DNA from: Streptomyces olindensis | GTDB lineage: Bacteria; Actinomycetota; Actinomycetes; Streptomycetales; Streptomycetaceae | Assembly: GCA_000696115.1 (NCBI GenBank) | Contig: JJOH01000025.1 | Coordinates: 1 to 64,000, forward strand | DNA: 64,000 nucleotides | Reading direction: 5' to 3' | The notes under the pieces: model-generated | Database searches by the model: none | What the model saw: the letters and a program-made list of their open reading frames with translations, nothing else | What the model was told of the DNA's origin: nothing | Shown: positions 1 to 8,562 of the stretch, one piece after another | How positions within the stretch are numbered: position 1 is the first letter of the stretch | Layout: every line of letters begins with the position of its first letter | Translations under genes and position numbers: made by a program

Positions 1-1
1 C

Positions 2-883
2 GGCCAGGCCCCCGGCCAGACGGCCCCGCCACCTCCCGGTTACGGCCAGCCGCAGGCACCCCAGGCCCCGGTCCCGCCGCCCGGATACGGCCAGCCCACC
101 CCGCCCCCGGGCTACGGCCAGCCCACGCCGCCCCCCGGTTACGGCCAGCAACCACCGCCGTTCGGGCAGGCACCCTACGGAGCCCCGCAGCAGGGCGCCC
201 CGCAGGCCGCCGCTCCCCAGGGCGCGGGCGTGGCCGCCGCGCTCCAGCAGTTCAAGGAGACGCCCACCGGGCAGCGCTGGACGCAGCAGAACAAGAAGCT
301 CGTCCGCGTCGACCTCGGCATCGGCGGGCAGCCCGTGCTGGCGCGCCAGGGCAGCATGGTGCTCTACCAGGGCAAGGTCGACTTCAGCTACAAGGGCGCG
401 GGCTTCTCCGGGCGGATCGTGGGCAACGCGACCGGCCAGGAGATGCAGCTCATGCGCTGTACCGGCCAGGGGCAGGTCTTCCTCGCCGAGAACTCGACGA
501 TGCTGCACCCCATCGAGCTCCAGGGCGACGCCGTCTGCGTCTCCGCCGAGAACGTCCTCGCGTTCGACGAGAGCCTCACCTACGAGGTCCGCCGCATCGA
601 GGGGCACGGCATCCCCGGCGGCGCGCTGTTCACCATGCAGTTCCAGGGCACCGGCACGATCGTCGTGAAGACGCACGGCACGCCCGTGGTGCTGCCCGTC
701 ACGCCCACCACGTTCGCCGACTGCAACGCCGTGGTCGCCTGGTCGGCCGCCGCCCAGGTCGTCGTCTCCAGCCAGGTGCGGATGCGCCGCAACGCCTACC
801 CGGGCGACACCGGGGAGAGCGTCAACCTCCAGTTCCGGGGAGCGCCCGGCAACTTCATCGTCGTCCAGCCGTACGAGGTCTGA
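2..883 (+). CDS. AIM24 family protein, 5' partial, proline-rich linker
   Basis: The frame is open to the left edge, so the start lies outside the window. The visible first 75 or so residues are a low-complexity Pro/Gly/Gln/Tyr linker with repeated PPPGYGQ units. A roughly 215-residue AIM24-type beta-rich domain follows, containing the LARQGSMVLYQGKV stretch shared with the next two genes and ending in a VVQPYEV tail. AIM24 domains are named after a mitochondrial inner-membrane organising protein; the bacterial role is unknown. Streptomyces proteins of this layout often carry a TerD domain before the linker, but that part is not visible here. An internal GTG at 230 is not a credible start because the linker is in frame upstream. 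The stop is 11 bases before the next AIM24 gene, which suggests an operon. Confidence 0.85.
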   Translation, partial: GQAPGQTAPPPPGYGQPQAPQAPVPPPGYGQPTPPPGYGQPTPPPGYGQQPPPFGQAPYGAPQQGAPQAAAPQGAGVAAALQQFKETPTGQRWTQQNKKLVRVDLGIGGQPVLARQGSMVLYQGKVDFSYKGAGFSGRIVGNATGQEMQLMRCTGQGQVFLAENSTMLHPIELQGDAVCVSAENVLAFDESLTYEVRRIEGHGIPGGALFTMQFQGTGTIVVKTHGTPVVLPVTPTTFADCNAVVAWSAAAQVVVSSQVRMRRNAYPGDTGESVNLQFRGAPGNFIVVQPYEV

Positions 884-894
884 GGGAGCCCGTC

Positions 895-1575
895 ATGACA
901 CAGCAGCTCGCGGGCCACGCCCCCGCACCCGTCACCGCCCGCATGGAGAACCACGGCAACCACATGCTGAAGGTCGCCATGCAGACCGGTAACGACCTCC
1001 TCGCGCGCGTGGGGTCGATGGTCGCCTACGAAGGGTTCGTCCAGTACGAGCCCAACCCGCCGGCCGTGCGCCAGATCGCCAAGGACTGGCTGACCGGCGA
1101 GGGCGCGCCCCTGATGAAGTGCTCCGGCGACGGCCTGCTCTACCTCGCCGACTACGGGGCCAACGTCGTCGTGATCAACCTCAACGGTGACGGCATCTCC
1201 GTCAACGCCACCAACCTGCTCGCCTTCGACGCCCACCTCACCTGGGGCGTGGAGCGGGTCAAGGGCCTGGCCAAGTTCGCCGGGCAGGGCCTGTGGAACA
1301 CCAGGATCTCCGGGCAGGGCTGGGTCGCGCTGACCTCCCGGGGCAAGCCGATCGTGGTCGACTGCGGAGGCGGCGAGGACGAGACGTACGTCGACCCCGA
1401 CGCGCTCGTCGCCTGGTCCCCGAACCTCAAGGTGAAGGGCAAGCGCAGCTTCCGGGCGCAGTCGCTGATCGGCCGCGGCAGCGGCGAGGCCTACCAGATG
1501 GCCTTCTCCGGTCAGGGCATCGTCGTCGTCCAGCCCAGCGAGGACAGCACCGACCGCCTCCGGGTCCGGGGCTGA
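895..1575 (+). CDS. AIM24 family protein
   Basis: A 226-residue protein made almost entirely of one AIM24 domain, with the family signatures LLARVGSMVAYEGFV near residue 40 and GIVVVQPSE at the C-terminus. No signal peptide or membrane segment is visible, so it is probably cytoplasmic or peripherally attached. ATG at 895 is preceded by a GGGAG ribosome site. It is the middle of three tandem AIM24 genes with gaps of 11 and 17 bases, so all three are probably co-transcribed and arose by duplication. Function is unknown. Confidence 0.9.
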   Translation: MTQQLAGHAPAPVTARMENHGNHMLKVAMQTGNDLLARVGSMVAYEGFVQYEPNPPAVRQIAKDWLTGEGAPLMKCSGDGLLYLADYGANVVVINLNGDGISVNATNLLAFDAHLTWGVERVKGLAKFAGQGLWNTRISGQGWVALTSRGKPIVVDCGGGEDETYVDPDALVAWSPNLKVKGKRSFRAQSLIGRGSGEAYQMAFSGQGIVVVQPSEDSTDRLRVRG

Positions 1576-1592
1576 GGGGGAGCCAGAAAGCC

Positions 1593-2348
1593 ATGCAGAG
1601 CCCGATTTTCGCCTACAACGAGCAGCAGACCCAGGACCGCTGGAGCCTGCAGAACAAGCAGATGCTGCGTGTCGCCCTGGAGGGCCACGACGACATCCTG
1701 GCCCGCAAGGGCACCATGGTCGCCTACCAGGGGCTCGTCGAGTTCGACGCCGAGTACCAGAGCAACGACCAGGCACGCGCGCGTGCGCACACGGGTGAGG
1801 GACTCGACCTGATGCGCTGCCACGGGCAGGGCACGGTCTACCTCGCCAACCTCAAGCAGCACGTCCACGTCATGGACGTGGACCAGGACGGTCTCACCGT
1901 CGACAGCAGCTACGTGCTGGCGATGGACTCGTCCCTGCACCACGAGGTCATCGCCGTGGACAGCCTCTACGGCATCTCCGGCTCGGGGAAGTACCAGCTC
2001 AACATCTCCGGGCGGGGCAAGGTCGCGCTGATGACCTCGGGCATGCCGCTGCTGCTGCAGGTGACGCCGGACAAGTACGTCAACTGCGACGCCGACGCGA
2101 TCGTCGCCTGGTCGACGAGCCTGCGTGTGCAGATGCAGGCCCAGACGCACTCCTCGGGGGTGTGGCGGAGGCGCGGCAACACCGGCGAGGGCTGGGAGCT
2201 GAGCTTCATGGGCACCGGCTTCGCCCTCGTCCAGCCGAGCGAGCTGCTGCCGCCGCAGAACGCCCAGATCGGCTCGGGCCTCGCCGCGCAGTACGGCATG
2301 GGCCAGCAGGGGGCGCGGGGACAGAACCAGGGGAACGTCTGGAGCTGA
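1593..2348 (+). CDS. AIM24 family protein
   Basis: A 251-residue AIM24 protein with ILARKGTMVAYQGLV and a FALVQPSEL end. A short Gly/Gln-rich tail follows the domain, absent from the middle paralogue. The ATG at 1593 follows an AGGGGGAG-like site. The same frame is open much further upstream, but that extension overlaps the previous gene and has no homology-like composition. It is the last gene of the AIM24 triplet and is followed by a strong hairpin terminator. Confidence 0.9.
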   Translation: MQSPIFAYNEQQTQDRWSLQNKQMLRVALEGHDDILARKGTMVAYQGLVEFDAEYQSNDQARARAHTGEGLDLMRCHGQGTVYLANLKQHVHVMDVDQDGLTVDSSYVLAMDSSLHHEVIAVDSLYGISGSGKYQLNISGRGKVALMTSGMPLLLQVTPDKYVNCDADAIVAWSTSLRVQMQAQTHSSGVWRRRGNTGEGWELSFMGTGFALVQPSELLPPQNAQIGSGLAAQYGMGQQGARGQNQGNVWS

Positions 2349-2415
2349 GTGCTTCGCGGTTCGGCCGATCGGGTGAGGGGGGTGTGCGGGCCGGTGTGGC
2401 CGCCGGCCGTTCGTG

Positions 2416-2439
2416 GCTGGTCGCGCAGTTCCCCGCGCC
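2416..2439 (+). repeat. Dispersed Streptomyces intergenic repeat, copy 1
   Basis: The segment contains CGCGCAGTTCCCCGCGCC just after the AIM24 operon. The same core recurs at about 28540, after another gene end. Both copies lie in short intergenic spaces downstream of a stop codon. Confidence 0.6.
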
Positions 2440-2443
2440 GGCT

Positions 2444-2475
2444 GAGGGGGCGGCCGCCTTCGTGGCCGCCCCCTC
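2444..2475. terminator. Bidirectional hairpin terminator
   Basis: A perfect 12-bp stem (2444-2455 with 2464-2475, arm GAGGGGGCGGCC) with an 8-base loop sits between the convergent AIM24 operon and the NUDIX gene. It could end transcription from both sides. Confidence 0.8.
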
Positions 2476-2481
2476 ACCAGC

Positions 2482-3009
2482 TCACTCCGTGAGCCTCGCT
2501 CGTGTCGACTCCAGCAGCCGTACCACCGAGTCGTCCGCCACGTCCGCCACCTCGGCGTACGGGAACCAGCGCACGTCGAGCGACTCGTCGCTGACGGCGT
2601 GGGCGGCGCCGGGCGGTGCCAGGACCGCGTACTGGACGTCGAAGTGCCAGTGGCACGGCGGCGGGATCGGATGCCGGTCCAGGCGCACCGGGCCGCCCGG
2701 CAGCAGCGAGAGCCCCGAGACACCGGACTCCTCCGTCGCCTCCCGCAGGGCCACGGCGGCGAGCGTGGTGTCGCCCGGCTCGCAGTGGCCGCCCATCTGG
2801 AGCCACATCCGCAGCTTCCGGTGCAGGGTCAGCAGCACCCGGCCGCCCTCGGGGTCGATCACCAGGGCGCTGGCCGTGAGGTGACCCGCGTGACAGGCCT
2901 TCCAGAGGCCGTCCGGGTGATCCGCCAAGTGGTCCAGGTAGGCCTGGCGCAGCTTCAGCTGGTCCTCGTACTCCTTCAGCACGAGGACCGCGTCGTCGTA
3001 CAGGCTCAC
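2482..3009 (-). CDS. NUDIX hydrolase
   Basis: A 175-residue NUDIX protein. The Nudix box is seen as GHCEPGDTTLAAVALREATEESG around residues 75-95, with the catalytic RE..EE core. These enzymes cleave nucleoside diphosphates linked to another moiety; the substrate cannot be read from sequence. The GTG start at 3009 overlaps the stop of the upstream Zincin_2 gene by four bases (GTGA), so translation is probably coupled. The long reading frame upstream in the same phase is a shadow of that gene. Confidence 0.9.
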   Translation of the reverse strand: MSLYDDAVLVLKEYEDQLKLRQAYLDHLADHPDGLWKACHAGHLTASALVIDPEGGRVLLTLHRKLRMWLQMGGHCEPGDTTLAAVALREATEESGVSGLSLLPGGPVRLDRHPIPPPCHWHFDVQYAVLAPPGAAHAVSDESLDVRWFPYAEVADVADDSVVRLLESTRARLTE

Positions 3010-4457
3010 TCGGCGTCGTCGCCCTTGGTCTTGTCCTCGCCCTCGTCCTTCTTGCGCAGGTCGGGCTTGTCCGCCGCCTCGCCGAGCATCTTGTCCAGCT
3101 CGGAGAAGTCGATCTGCTCGCGGTGCACGAAGCCGTCCGGGTCGTCCAGGTCGCTCGCCGTCGGCAGCATGTCCGGGTGGTGCCACAGGGCGTCGCGGCC
3201 GTCGACTCCGCGCGCGTCCGTGAGGGAGGCCCACAGACGGGAGGCGTCGCGCAGGCGGCGCGGGCGCAGTTCCAGGCCGATCAGCGTGGCGAACGTCTGC
3301 TCGGCCGGGCCACCCGAGGCGCGGCGGCGGCGCAGCGTCTCGCGCAGGGCGTCGGCGGACGACAGGCGGGGCTTCGCGGCGGCGTGGACCACCGCGTCCA
3401 CCCAGCCCTCGACGAGCGCCAGAGCCGTCTCCAGACGGGCCAGGGCGGCCTTCTGCTCGGGCGTGTCCTCCGGCTGGAACATGCCCTGCTGGAGGGCTTC
3501 CTGCAGCTGCTCGGGGTTCTGCGGGTCGAACTGGCCGACCACGTCCTCCAGCTTGGCCGTGTCGACCTTGATCCCGCGGGCGTAGCCGTCGACCGCGCCG
3601 AACAGATGCGAGCGCAGCCACGGCACGTGGGCGAAGAGGCGCTGGTGGGCGGCCTCGCGCAGGGCGAGGTAGAGCCGTACCTCCTCCTGGGGGACGCTCA
3701 GGTCCTTGCCGAACGTCTCGATGTTCACCGGCAGCAGCGCGGCCTTGCCGGCCGGGCCGAGCGGCAGGCCGATGTCGGAGGAGCCGACCACCTCACCGGC
3801 GAGCACGCCGACGGCCTGCCCGATCTGCGTGCCGAACATGGCGCCGCCCATCGAGCGCATCATGCCGATCAGCGGGCCGGCCATGGCCTGCATCTCCTCC
3901 GGCAGGACGTCGCCCATGGCGGTGCCGACGCGCTCGGCGACCGGGTCGACGAGCTCCTTCCAGGCGGGCAGGGTCGCCTCGACCCACTCCGCGCGGCTCC
4001 AGGCCACGGCGGAGCCGGCGCCCGACGGCAGGGACGTGGCGTCGTCGAGCCAGAGGTCGGCCAGGCGGACGGCCTCCTCGACGGCTCGGCGCTCGGCGGG
4101 GCCGACGCTCGTGTCCTTGGTGCCGTCAGGGCTGCCCTGGGAGACCGTCTGGCGGGCGATCTGCTTGGCCATGTCCCAGTTCACCGGGCCGCCCTCGTAG
4201 GAGAGCATCTGGCCCAGCTGCTGGAACGCGGCGCCCAGGTCGGTGGGGTTCAGCGAGCCGAACATGGCTGCGAACGGATTGTCCGCACCGGGGCCGCCGG
4301 GTCCGCCGCCAAAGCCTCCGGCTCCGGGCAGGCCGCCGAAACCGAACGGGTTGGCAGGTCCCTGACCACCACCGCTCTGCTGGTCCTTCTTCTTGCCCTC
4401 GTCGCCGTCGTCCGGCTCCTCCGGCGGAAGGCCGAATCCGAATGGGGTGTCACTCAC
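3006..4457 (-). CDS. Zincin_2 (DUF2342) family putative zinc-dependent metalloprotease
   Basis: A 483-residue protein of the actinobacterial Zincin_2 family. Residues 1-80 are charged and then Gly/Pro-rich (GFGGLPGAGGFGG). The family core follows, with LREAAHQRLFAHVPWL as the likely metal-site helix and a downstream GIKVDTAKLED segment. The usual HExxH is replaced by EAAHQ, as is normal for this family, so real protease activity is unproven. GTG at 4457 is chosen because a GAGGA site lies 7 bases upstream; the 21 residues before it in frame have no coding look. It overlaps the NUDIX gene by four bases. Confidence 0.85.
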   Translation of the reverse strand: MSDTPFGFGLPPEEPDDGDEGKKKDQQSGGGQGPANPFGFGGLPGAGGFGGGPGGPGADNPFAAMFGSLNPTDLGAAFQQLGQMLSYEGGPVNWDMAKQIARQTVSQGSPDGTKDTSVGPAERRAVEEAVRLADLWLDDATSLPSGAGSAVAWSRAEWVEATLPAWKELVDPVAERVGTAMGDVLPEEMQAMAGPLIGMMRSMGGAMFGTQIGQAVGVLAGEVVGSSDIGLPLGPAGKAALLPVNIETFGKDLSVPQEEVRLYLALREAAHQRLFAHVPWLRSHLFGAVDGYARGIKVDTAKLEDVVGQFDPQNPEQLQEALQQGMFQPEDTPEQKAALARLETALALVEGWVDAVVHAAAKPRLSSADALRETLRRRRASGGPAEQTFATLIGLELRPRRLRDASRLWASLTDARGVDGRDALWHHPDMLPTASDLDDPDGFVHREQIDFSELDKMLGEAADKPDLRKKDEGEDKTKGDDAE

Positions 4458-4649
4458 GGGATTCCTCGGCTGGTAGGGCCGCCGGTTCTTTCCGGCGGCA
4501 CGGCTGCCCGACAACACCACCCAGCGTAGACACCTGGGGCGGATCGGGCCTCGGTGCTTCGCCGACTGCCGGCCTGCGGCAGGATGGATGCCACCTGGTA
4601 CGCACGCGTCGCACGCGCTCGTACTGAAGACAACCGCTGGAGACGCCCG

Positions 4650-5771
4650 GTGAGTTCCCCAGATCCGCAGGTTCGCGCAGCGCGAAACCAGTCAACCAGT
4701 TCCGCGAGCCCCGCCGCCCGCGGGCCCGTCGTCGCGGTCACCGGCGCCGCGTACGGCGTCGGCGCGCTGCTCACCGAGCAGCTCGCCGCGTCCGACGAGG
4801 TCAAGCAGGTCGTGGCCATCGACGAGCGGCGCGGCGAGTGCGCGGCGGCGCAGTGGCACATCCTGGACGTCCGGGACCCGGCCATCGCGGACAAGCTGCG
4901 CGGCGCCGACGTGGTGGTGCACCTGGCCCTCGATCTCGACCTGGAGACGGACGCGGCCGCCCGAACGGCCTACAACGTACGAGGGACGCAGACCGTCCTG
5001 ACGGCTGCCGCGGCGGCCGGAGTGCACCGGGTGGTGCTGTGCACCTCGGCGATGGTCTACGGGGCGCTGCCGGACAACGAGCTGCCGCTGTCGGAGGACG
5101 CGGAACTGCGCGCCACGGCGGAGGCCACGGGCGTCGGCGACCTGCTGGAGATCGAGCGGCTGGCGCGGCGGGCGCCGCGGGCCCACCCGGGACTCAACGT
5201 CACGGTGGTGCGGCCGGCGGTTCTGGTGGGAGGCACCGACACCGCGCTGACCAGGTACTTCGAGTCCCCTCGGCTGCTGGTCGTGGCCGGGTCGCGACCC
5301 GCGTGGCAGTTCTGCCACGTCGAGGACCTGTGCAGCGCGCTGGAGTACGCCGTCCTGGAGAAGGTCGACGGGGAACTCGCCGTCGGGTGCGACGGGTGGC
5401 TGGAGCAGGAGGAAGTGGAGGAGCTCAGCGGCATCCGGCGGATGGAGCTGCCGTCGGCGGTCGCGCTGGGTGCGGCGGCCCGGCTGCACCGGATCGGTCT
5501 CACGCCCTCTCCGGCGGGGGACCTGGCGTACACGATGTACCCCTGGGTGGTGAGCGGGAGCCGGCTGCACGACGCCGGGTGGCGGCCGCAGTACACCAAC
5601 GAGGAAGTGCTCGCGGAACTCCTGGAAGAGGTCTCCGGCCGGCACACGGTCGCCGGGCGGCGTCTGGGCCGCAAGGACGCGACGGCCGCGGGTGCCGCGG
5701 GAGCGACCGTGGCGCTGCTGGGCGCGGCGGCGGTGGTGCGCCGGGCCCGGAAGGCCCGGCGGCGGATCTGA
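4650..5771 (+). CDS. NAD-dependent epimerase/dehydratase (extended SDR)
   Basis: A 373-residue extended short-chain dehydrogenase. The dinucleotide loop is VAVTGAAYGVG near residue 30, and a DVVVHLA strand follows. The normal YxxxK active site is not obvious (TSAMVYGAL is the strand before it), so it may bind NAD(P) without standard catalysis. A C-terminal Ala-rich hydrophobic stretch of about 20 residues followed by RRARKARRR could be a membrane tail. GTG 4650 has a GGAG site. It is divergent from the Zincin_2 gene. Confidence 0.8.
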   Translation: MSSPDPQVRAARNQSTSSASPAARGPVVAVTGAAYGVGALLTEQLAASDEVKQVVAIDERRGECAAAQWHILDVRDPAIADKLRGADVVVHLALDLDLETDAAARTAYNVRGTQTVLTAAAAAGVHRVVLCTSAMVYGALPDNELPLSEDAELRATAEATGVGDLLEIERLARRAPRAHPGLNVTVVRPAVLVGGTDTALTRYFESPRLLVVAGSRPAWQFCHVEDLCSALEYAVLEKVDGELAVGCDGWLEQEEVEELSGIRRMELPSAVALGAAARLHRIGLTPSPAGDLAYTMYPWVVSGSRLHDAGWRPQYTNEEVLAELLEEVSGRHTVAGRRLGRKDATAAGAAGATVALLGAAAVVRRARKARRRI

Positions 5772-5886
5772 CGGGCACCTCCGCCGTGCAGGGGGACACC
5801 CCTGTAGGAGACTCCAAACGCGTACGCGCGCGTGCCGGTCGATAGCTCTATTCCGGGCTGTCGGTGGCGTGGGGCACGATGGAGGC

Positions 5887-6348
5887 ATGGCATCCACGAA
5901 CGATCACCCAGGCGAGCAGGGCGCGCAGGACCCGGTCAAGCTGATCGGGATTCGGGACACGGCCCTCTCCGTGGACGAGGTCTTCCGGGCGGTCGGGGAC
6001 GACGCGGCCGGCGGCACCGCGCTCTTCGTGGGGACCGTGCGCAACCACGACGGCGGTGCCGACGTGGCGGAGCTCGGCTATTCGTGCCACCCCAGCGCCG
6101 AGGCCGAGATGCGGCGGATCGCCGAGAAGGTGGTCGCCGAGTTCCCCGTGCGGGCGCTGGCGGCCGTGCACCGGGTGGGCGACCTCCGGGTCGGTGACCT
6201 CGCGGTGGTCGTCGCCGTCTCGTGTCCGCATCGCGGCGAGGCCTTCGAGGCCTGCCGGAAGCTCATCGACGACCTGAAGCACGAGGTGCCCATCTGGAAG
6301 CACCAGCGGTTCTCCGACGGCACCGAGGAGTGGGTGGGCGCCTGCTGA
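5887..6348 (+). CDS. moaE: Molybdopterin synthase catalytic subunit MoaE
   Basis: A 153-residue MoaE. MoaE with thiocarboxylated MoaD converts cyclic pyranopterin monophosphate to molybdopterin. The diagnostic C-terminal segment WKHQRFSDGTEEWVGA is intact, as are ALFVGTVRNHD and the SCPHRGEAF stretch. ATG 5887 follows a GGAGG site closely. No moaD or other moa gene lies next to it, so it is a stand-alone cofactor gene here. Confidence 0.93.
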   Translation: MASTNDHPGEQGAQDPVKLIGIRDTALSVDEVFRAVGDDAAGGTALFVGTVRNHDGGADVAELGYSCHPSAEAEMRRIAEKVVAEFPVRALAAVHRVGDLRVGDLAVVVAVSCPHRGEAFEACRKLIDDLKHEVPIWKHQRFSDGTEEWVGAC

Positions 6349-6463
6349 TCCGGGAGGCTGCCTTCCGGTTGCGTAACCGCACCCCTGGCGTGAGCGTTGT
6401 CACTGCGGATCGTTAATCTGCTGATCAGTCAGTTGCGGACGCTCAATGGGGTTGGAGGTCGGC

Positions 6464-6628
6464 ATGGCGGCGCTCGCCTGGTTGCTGATTCCGCTTGTGG
6501 CTGCGATCGGCGCGGGCCTGTGGGGGAGTTGGGCCAACCGGACCCGCAAGGTCCGTGGAGACGGCCCCGAACTCATCGGTTACGCCCGCTTCCGCGAGGC
6601 CATGGAGAAGCCCCGGCCGGGTAGCTGA
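6464..6628 (+). CDS. Small single-pass membrane protein
   Basis: A 54-residue protein with one hydrophobic segment (AALAWLLIPLVAAIGAGLWG) followed by a basic then acidic tail. ATG 6464 is preferred over the ATG at 6446 because GGAGG lies five bases before it. Orientation is probably N-out with a cytoplasmic tail. It lies between moaE and the PDZ protease on the same strand and ends before a hairpin. Function is unknown. Confidence 0.7.
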   Translation: MAALAWLLIPLVAAIGAGLWGSWANRTRKVRGDGPELIGYARFREAMEKPRPGS

Positions 6629-6665
6629 CGGCGGGAAAACAGCAGGTCACAGAGGCCTGAGCGCG

Positions 6666-6692
6666 CAGGGCCGCCCCGGACGGGCGGCCCTG
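6666..6692 (+). terminator. Hairpin terminator
   Basis: An 11-bp perfect stem (arm CAGGGCCGCCC) with a 5-base loop lies between the small membrane protein and the PDZ protease gene. Confidence 0.65.
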
Positions 6693-6729
6693 ACGGTGCG
6701 CTGACAGGACCGTCCCGTACTGTCGAGTC

Positions 6730-7821
6730 ATGCCACGCCGCACCGCGACGATGCTCGCCTCCACCCTGATGCTGATCGCGCTCCTGTGCGCGGGAGTGTT
6801 CATCCCCGTGCCGTATTCGGAGATGTCCCCGGGGCCGACGGTGAACACGCTCGGCGACCACGGCGGCGAGCCGGTGCTGCAGATCTCGGGCCGGAAGACC
6901 TATGCGACCAGTGGCCACCTGAACATGACCACGGTCCGGGTCACCAGCGCCGACTACCGGATGAACCTGGTGGAGGCCGTCTACGGCTGGCTCGCGCACG
7001 ACAACAAGGTCGTGCCGCACGAGACGCTCTACCCGGACGGCAAGACCGAGGAGCAGTCCACCCAGGAGAACGCCGAGGAGTTCAGCCAGTCCCAGGAGAG
7101 CGCCAAGGTCGCCGCCCTGAAGGAACTCGACGTGCCGGTGAAGTCATGGGTGATCGTCTCGACGGTCGTCAAGGGCTCCCCGGCCGAGGGCAAGCTGCAC
7201 GCCGGTGACGTGATCAAGGCCGTGGACGGCACGGCGGTCAAGGAGCCGGCCGACGTCGCGAAGCTGGTCACCAAGCACAAGCCCGGCCAGGACGTCCGCT
7301 TCACTATCGTGCCCGCCAAGGAGCAGGCCGCCGCGGAGAAGGAGAAGCGGACACCGACCAGGACGCAGGACATCACCATCACGACGACGACGTCCGACGA
7401 CGCGGGTGAGAAGCGCGCCATCGTCGGGATCTCCGCCGGCACCGACCACACGTTCCCGTTCACCATCGACATCAAGCTGGCCGACGTCGGCGGACCGAGC
7501 GCCGGTCTGATGTTCGCGCTCGGCATCTACGACAAGCTCACCCCGGGCAGCCTGACCGGAGGCACGTTCGTCGCCGGGACCGGCACGATCGACGACGAGG
7601 GCAAGGTCGGCCCGATCGGCGGCATCGAGATGAAGACCGTCGGCGCGCGGGCCAAGGGCGCCCAGTACTTCCTGACGCCCGCCGACAACTGCGCGGCCGC
7701 CGCCAAGGACACCCCGGAGGGCCTCACCCTCGTCAAGGTGGACACCATCCAGGACGCCCTCGGCGCCCTGAAGGACATCCGCGGCGGCGACACCGCGGAC
7801 CTTCCGCGGTGCGGTAGGTAG
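6730..7821 (+). CDS. PDZ-domain Lon-like serine protease (S16)
   Basis: A 363-residue membrane-anchored protease. An N-terminal hydrophobic segment (residues 8-26) is followed by an extracytoplasmic part. A PDZ domain spans about residues 125-200 (VKGSPAEGKLHAGDVIKAVDG), and a Lon-type proteolytic domain follows. The dyad is seen as Ser257 in GGPSAGL and Lys302 in GGIEMK, spaced 45 residues as in Lon. There is no ATPase domain. The start has no ribosome site; TACTGT ends 6 bases before the ATG, so the mRNA may be leaderless. It converges on the PPA1309-type gene. Confidence 0.9.
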   Translation: MPRRTATMLASTLMLIALLCAGVFIPVPYSEMSPGPTVNTLGDHGGEPVLQISGRKTYATSGHLNMTTVRVTSADYRMNLVEAVYGWLAHDNKVVPHETLYPDGKTEEQSTQENAEEFSQSQESAKVAALKELDVPVKSWVIVSTVVKGSPAEGKLHAGDVIKAVDGTAVKEPADVAKLVTKHKPGQDVRFTIVPAKEQAAAEKEKRTPTRTQDITITTTTSDDAGEKRAIVGISAGTDHTFPFTIDIKLADVGGPSAGLMFALGIYDKLTPGSLTGGTFVAGTGTIDDEGKVGPIGGIEMKTVGARAKGAQYFLTPADNCAAAAKDTPEGLTLVKVDTIQDALGALKDIRGGDTADLPRCGR

Positions 7822-7836
7822 CGAAGGGGGCGGGAA

Positions 7837-7854
7837 GGCCCGGCGGACCGGGCC
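7837..7854. terminator. Short hairpin between convergent genes
   Basis: A GGCCCGG stem of 7 bp with a CGGA loop sits between the PDZ protease stop and the stop of the opposing gene. Confidence 0.5.
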
Positions 7855-7868
7855 CCCGGCCCGTCCGG

Positions 7869-8411
7869 CTACTCCTCGAACGTCGCCGTCAGTGCCTCCG
7901 CCAGGCCCGGGACCAGGTCGGAGCCGGTGAGGACCTCCGTGGGGGAGTCCTTCTCGCGCAGGCGCAGGGCCGACTCGCGGGCACCGTCGCGCAGGACCGC
8001 GACCGTCATGCGGACCTCCTGGCGGTCCGGGTGCTCCGCCACCCACTTCGTCAGCGCCGCCTCGCTCAGATCCTTCGGGACCTGCGCCTCCGCGGACGGC
8101 GGCAGCATCAGGCGCTCCACGGCGAGGGCGCAGCCGGCCACCGCGTCGGGCCAGGCGATGGTGGCGAGGAACTCGTCGAGCGGCTTGCCCGTTGGAATTT
8201 CGTCCTGCTCGATCGGGGTGAGGCCGGAGCTTTCGGGCTCGTCCCCCAGACCGAGCCGGTCGGCGAGCGAGGGCTGTTCGGCCCGCAGCCGTGCGGTGTC
8301 GACGAGGGCGAAGAGGCGGGCCGGCTGGTCCCAGCCGAGGCCGGAGACGTACTCGTCGATCTCGAGCACGGCCCGGGTGAGCGGGTTCGCAGCCATGGGA
8401 GTGTTGGACAT
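7869..8411 (-). CDS. PPA1309 family protein
   Basis: A 180-residue soluble acidic protein of an actinobacterial family of unknown function. It has conserved features such as AVLEIDEYVSGLGWDQPARLFALV at the start and VAGCALAVERLMLPP in the middle. No catalytic motif or membrane segment is visible. ATG 8411 has a GAGAGG site; the longer in-frame extension to 8873 overlaps the divergent UPF0182 gene and is spurious. In Streptomyces it habitually sits divergent to the UPF0182 gene, as here. Confidence 0.85.
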   Translation of the reverse strand: MSNTPMAANPLTRAVLEIDEYVSGLGWDQPARLFALVDTARLRAEQPSLADRLGLGDEPESSGLTPIEQDEIPTGKPLDEFLATIAWPDAVAGCALAVERLMLPPSAEAQVPKDLSEAALTKWVAEHPDRQEVRMTVAVLRDGARESALRLREKDSPTEVLTGSDLVPGLAEALTATFEE

Positions 8412-8445
8412 GGTCACAATCCTCTCTCGTTCCTGGCCGGAATCG

Positions 8446-8471
8446 GGAACCGAGTAAACGGTGAGTAAGTT
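8446..8471 (+). promoter_or_regulatory. Candidate ECF-type promoter for the UPF0182 gene
   Basis: GGAAC at 8446-8450 is separated by exactly 18 bases from GTT at 8469-8471. This resembles the sigma-R pattern GGAAT-N18-GTT seen at 23411, with one changed base. It lies about 90 bases upstream of the UPF0182 start. Confidence 0.3.
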
Positions 8472-8562
8472 GCATAGGTGGGGGCCCACGATCACGGGGG
8501 CCACGCAGGGTCCGTGAAGACGCGGGCTTGACGAATCAACAGCGAACTTCGAGGTGCGCACC

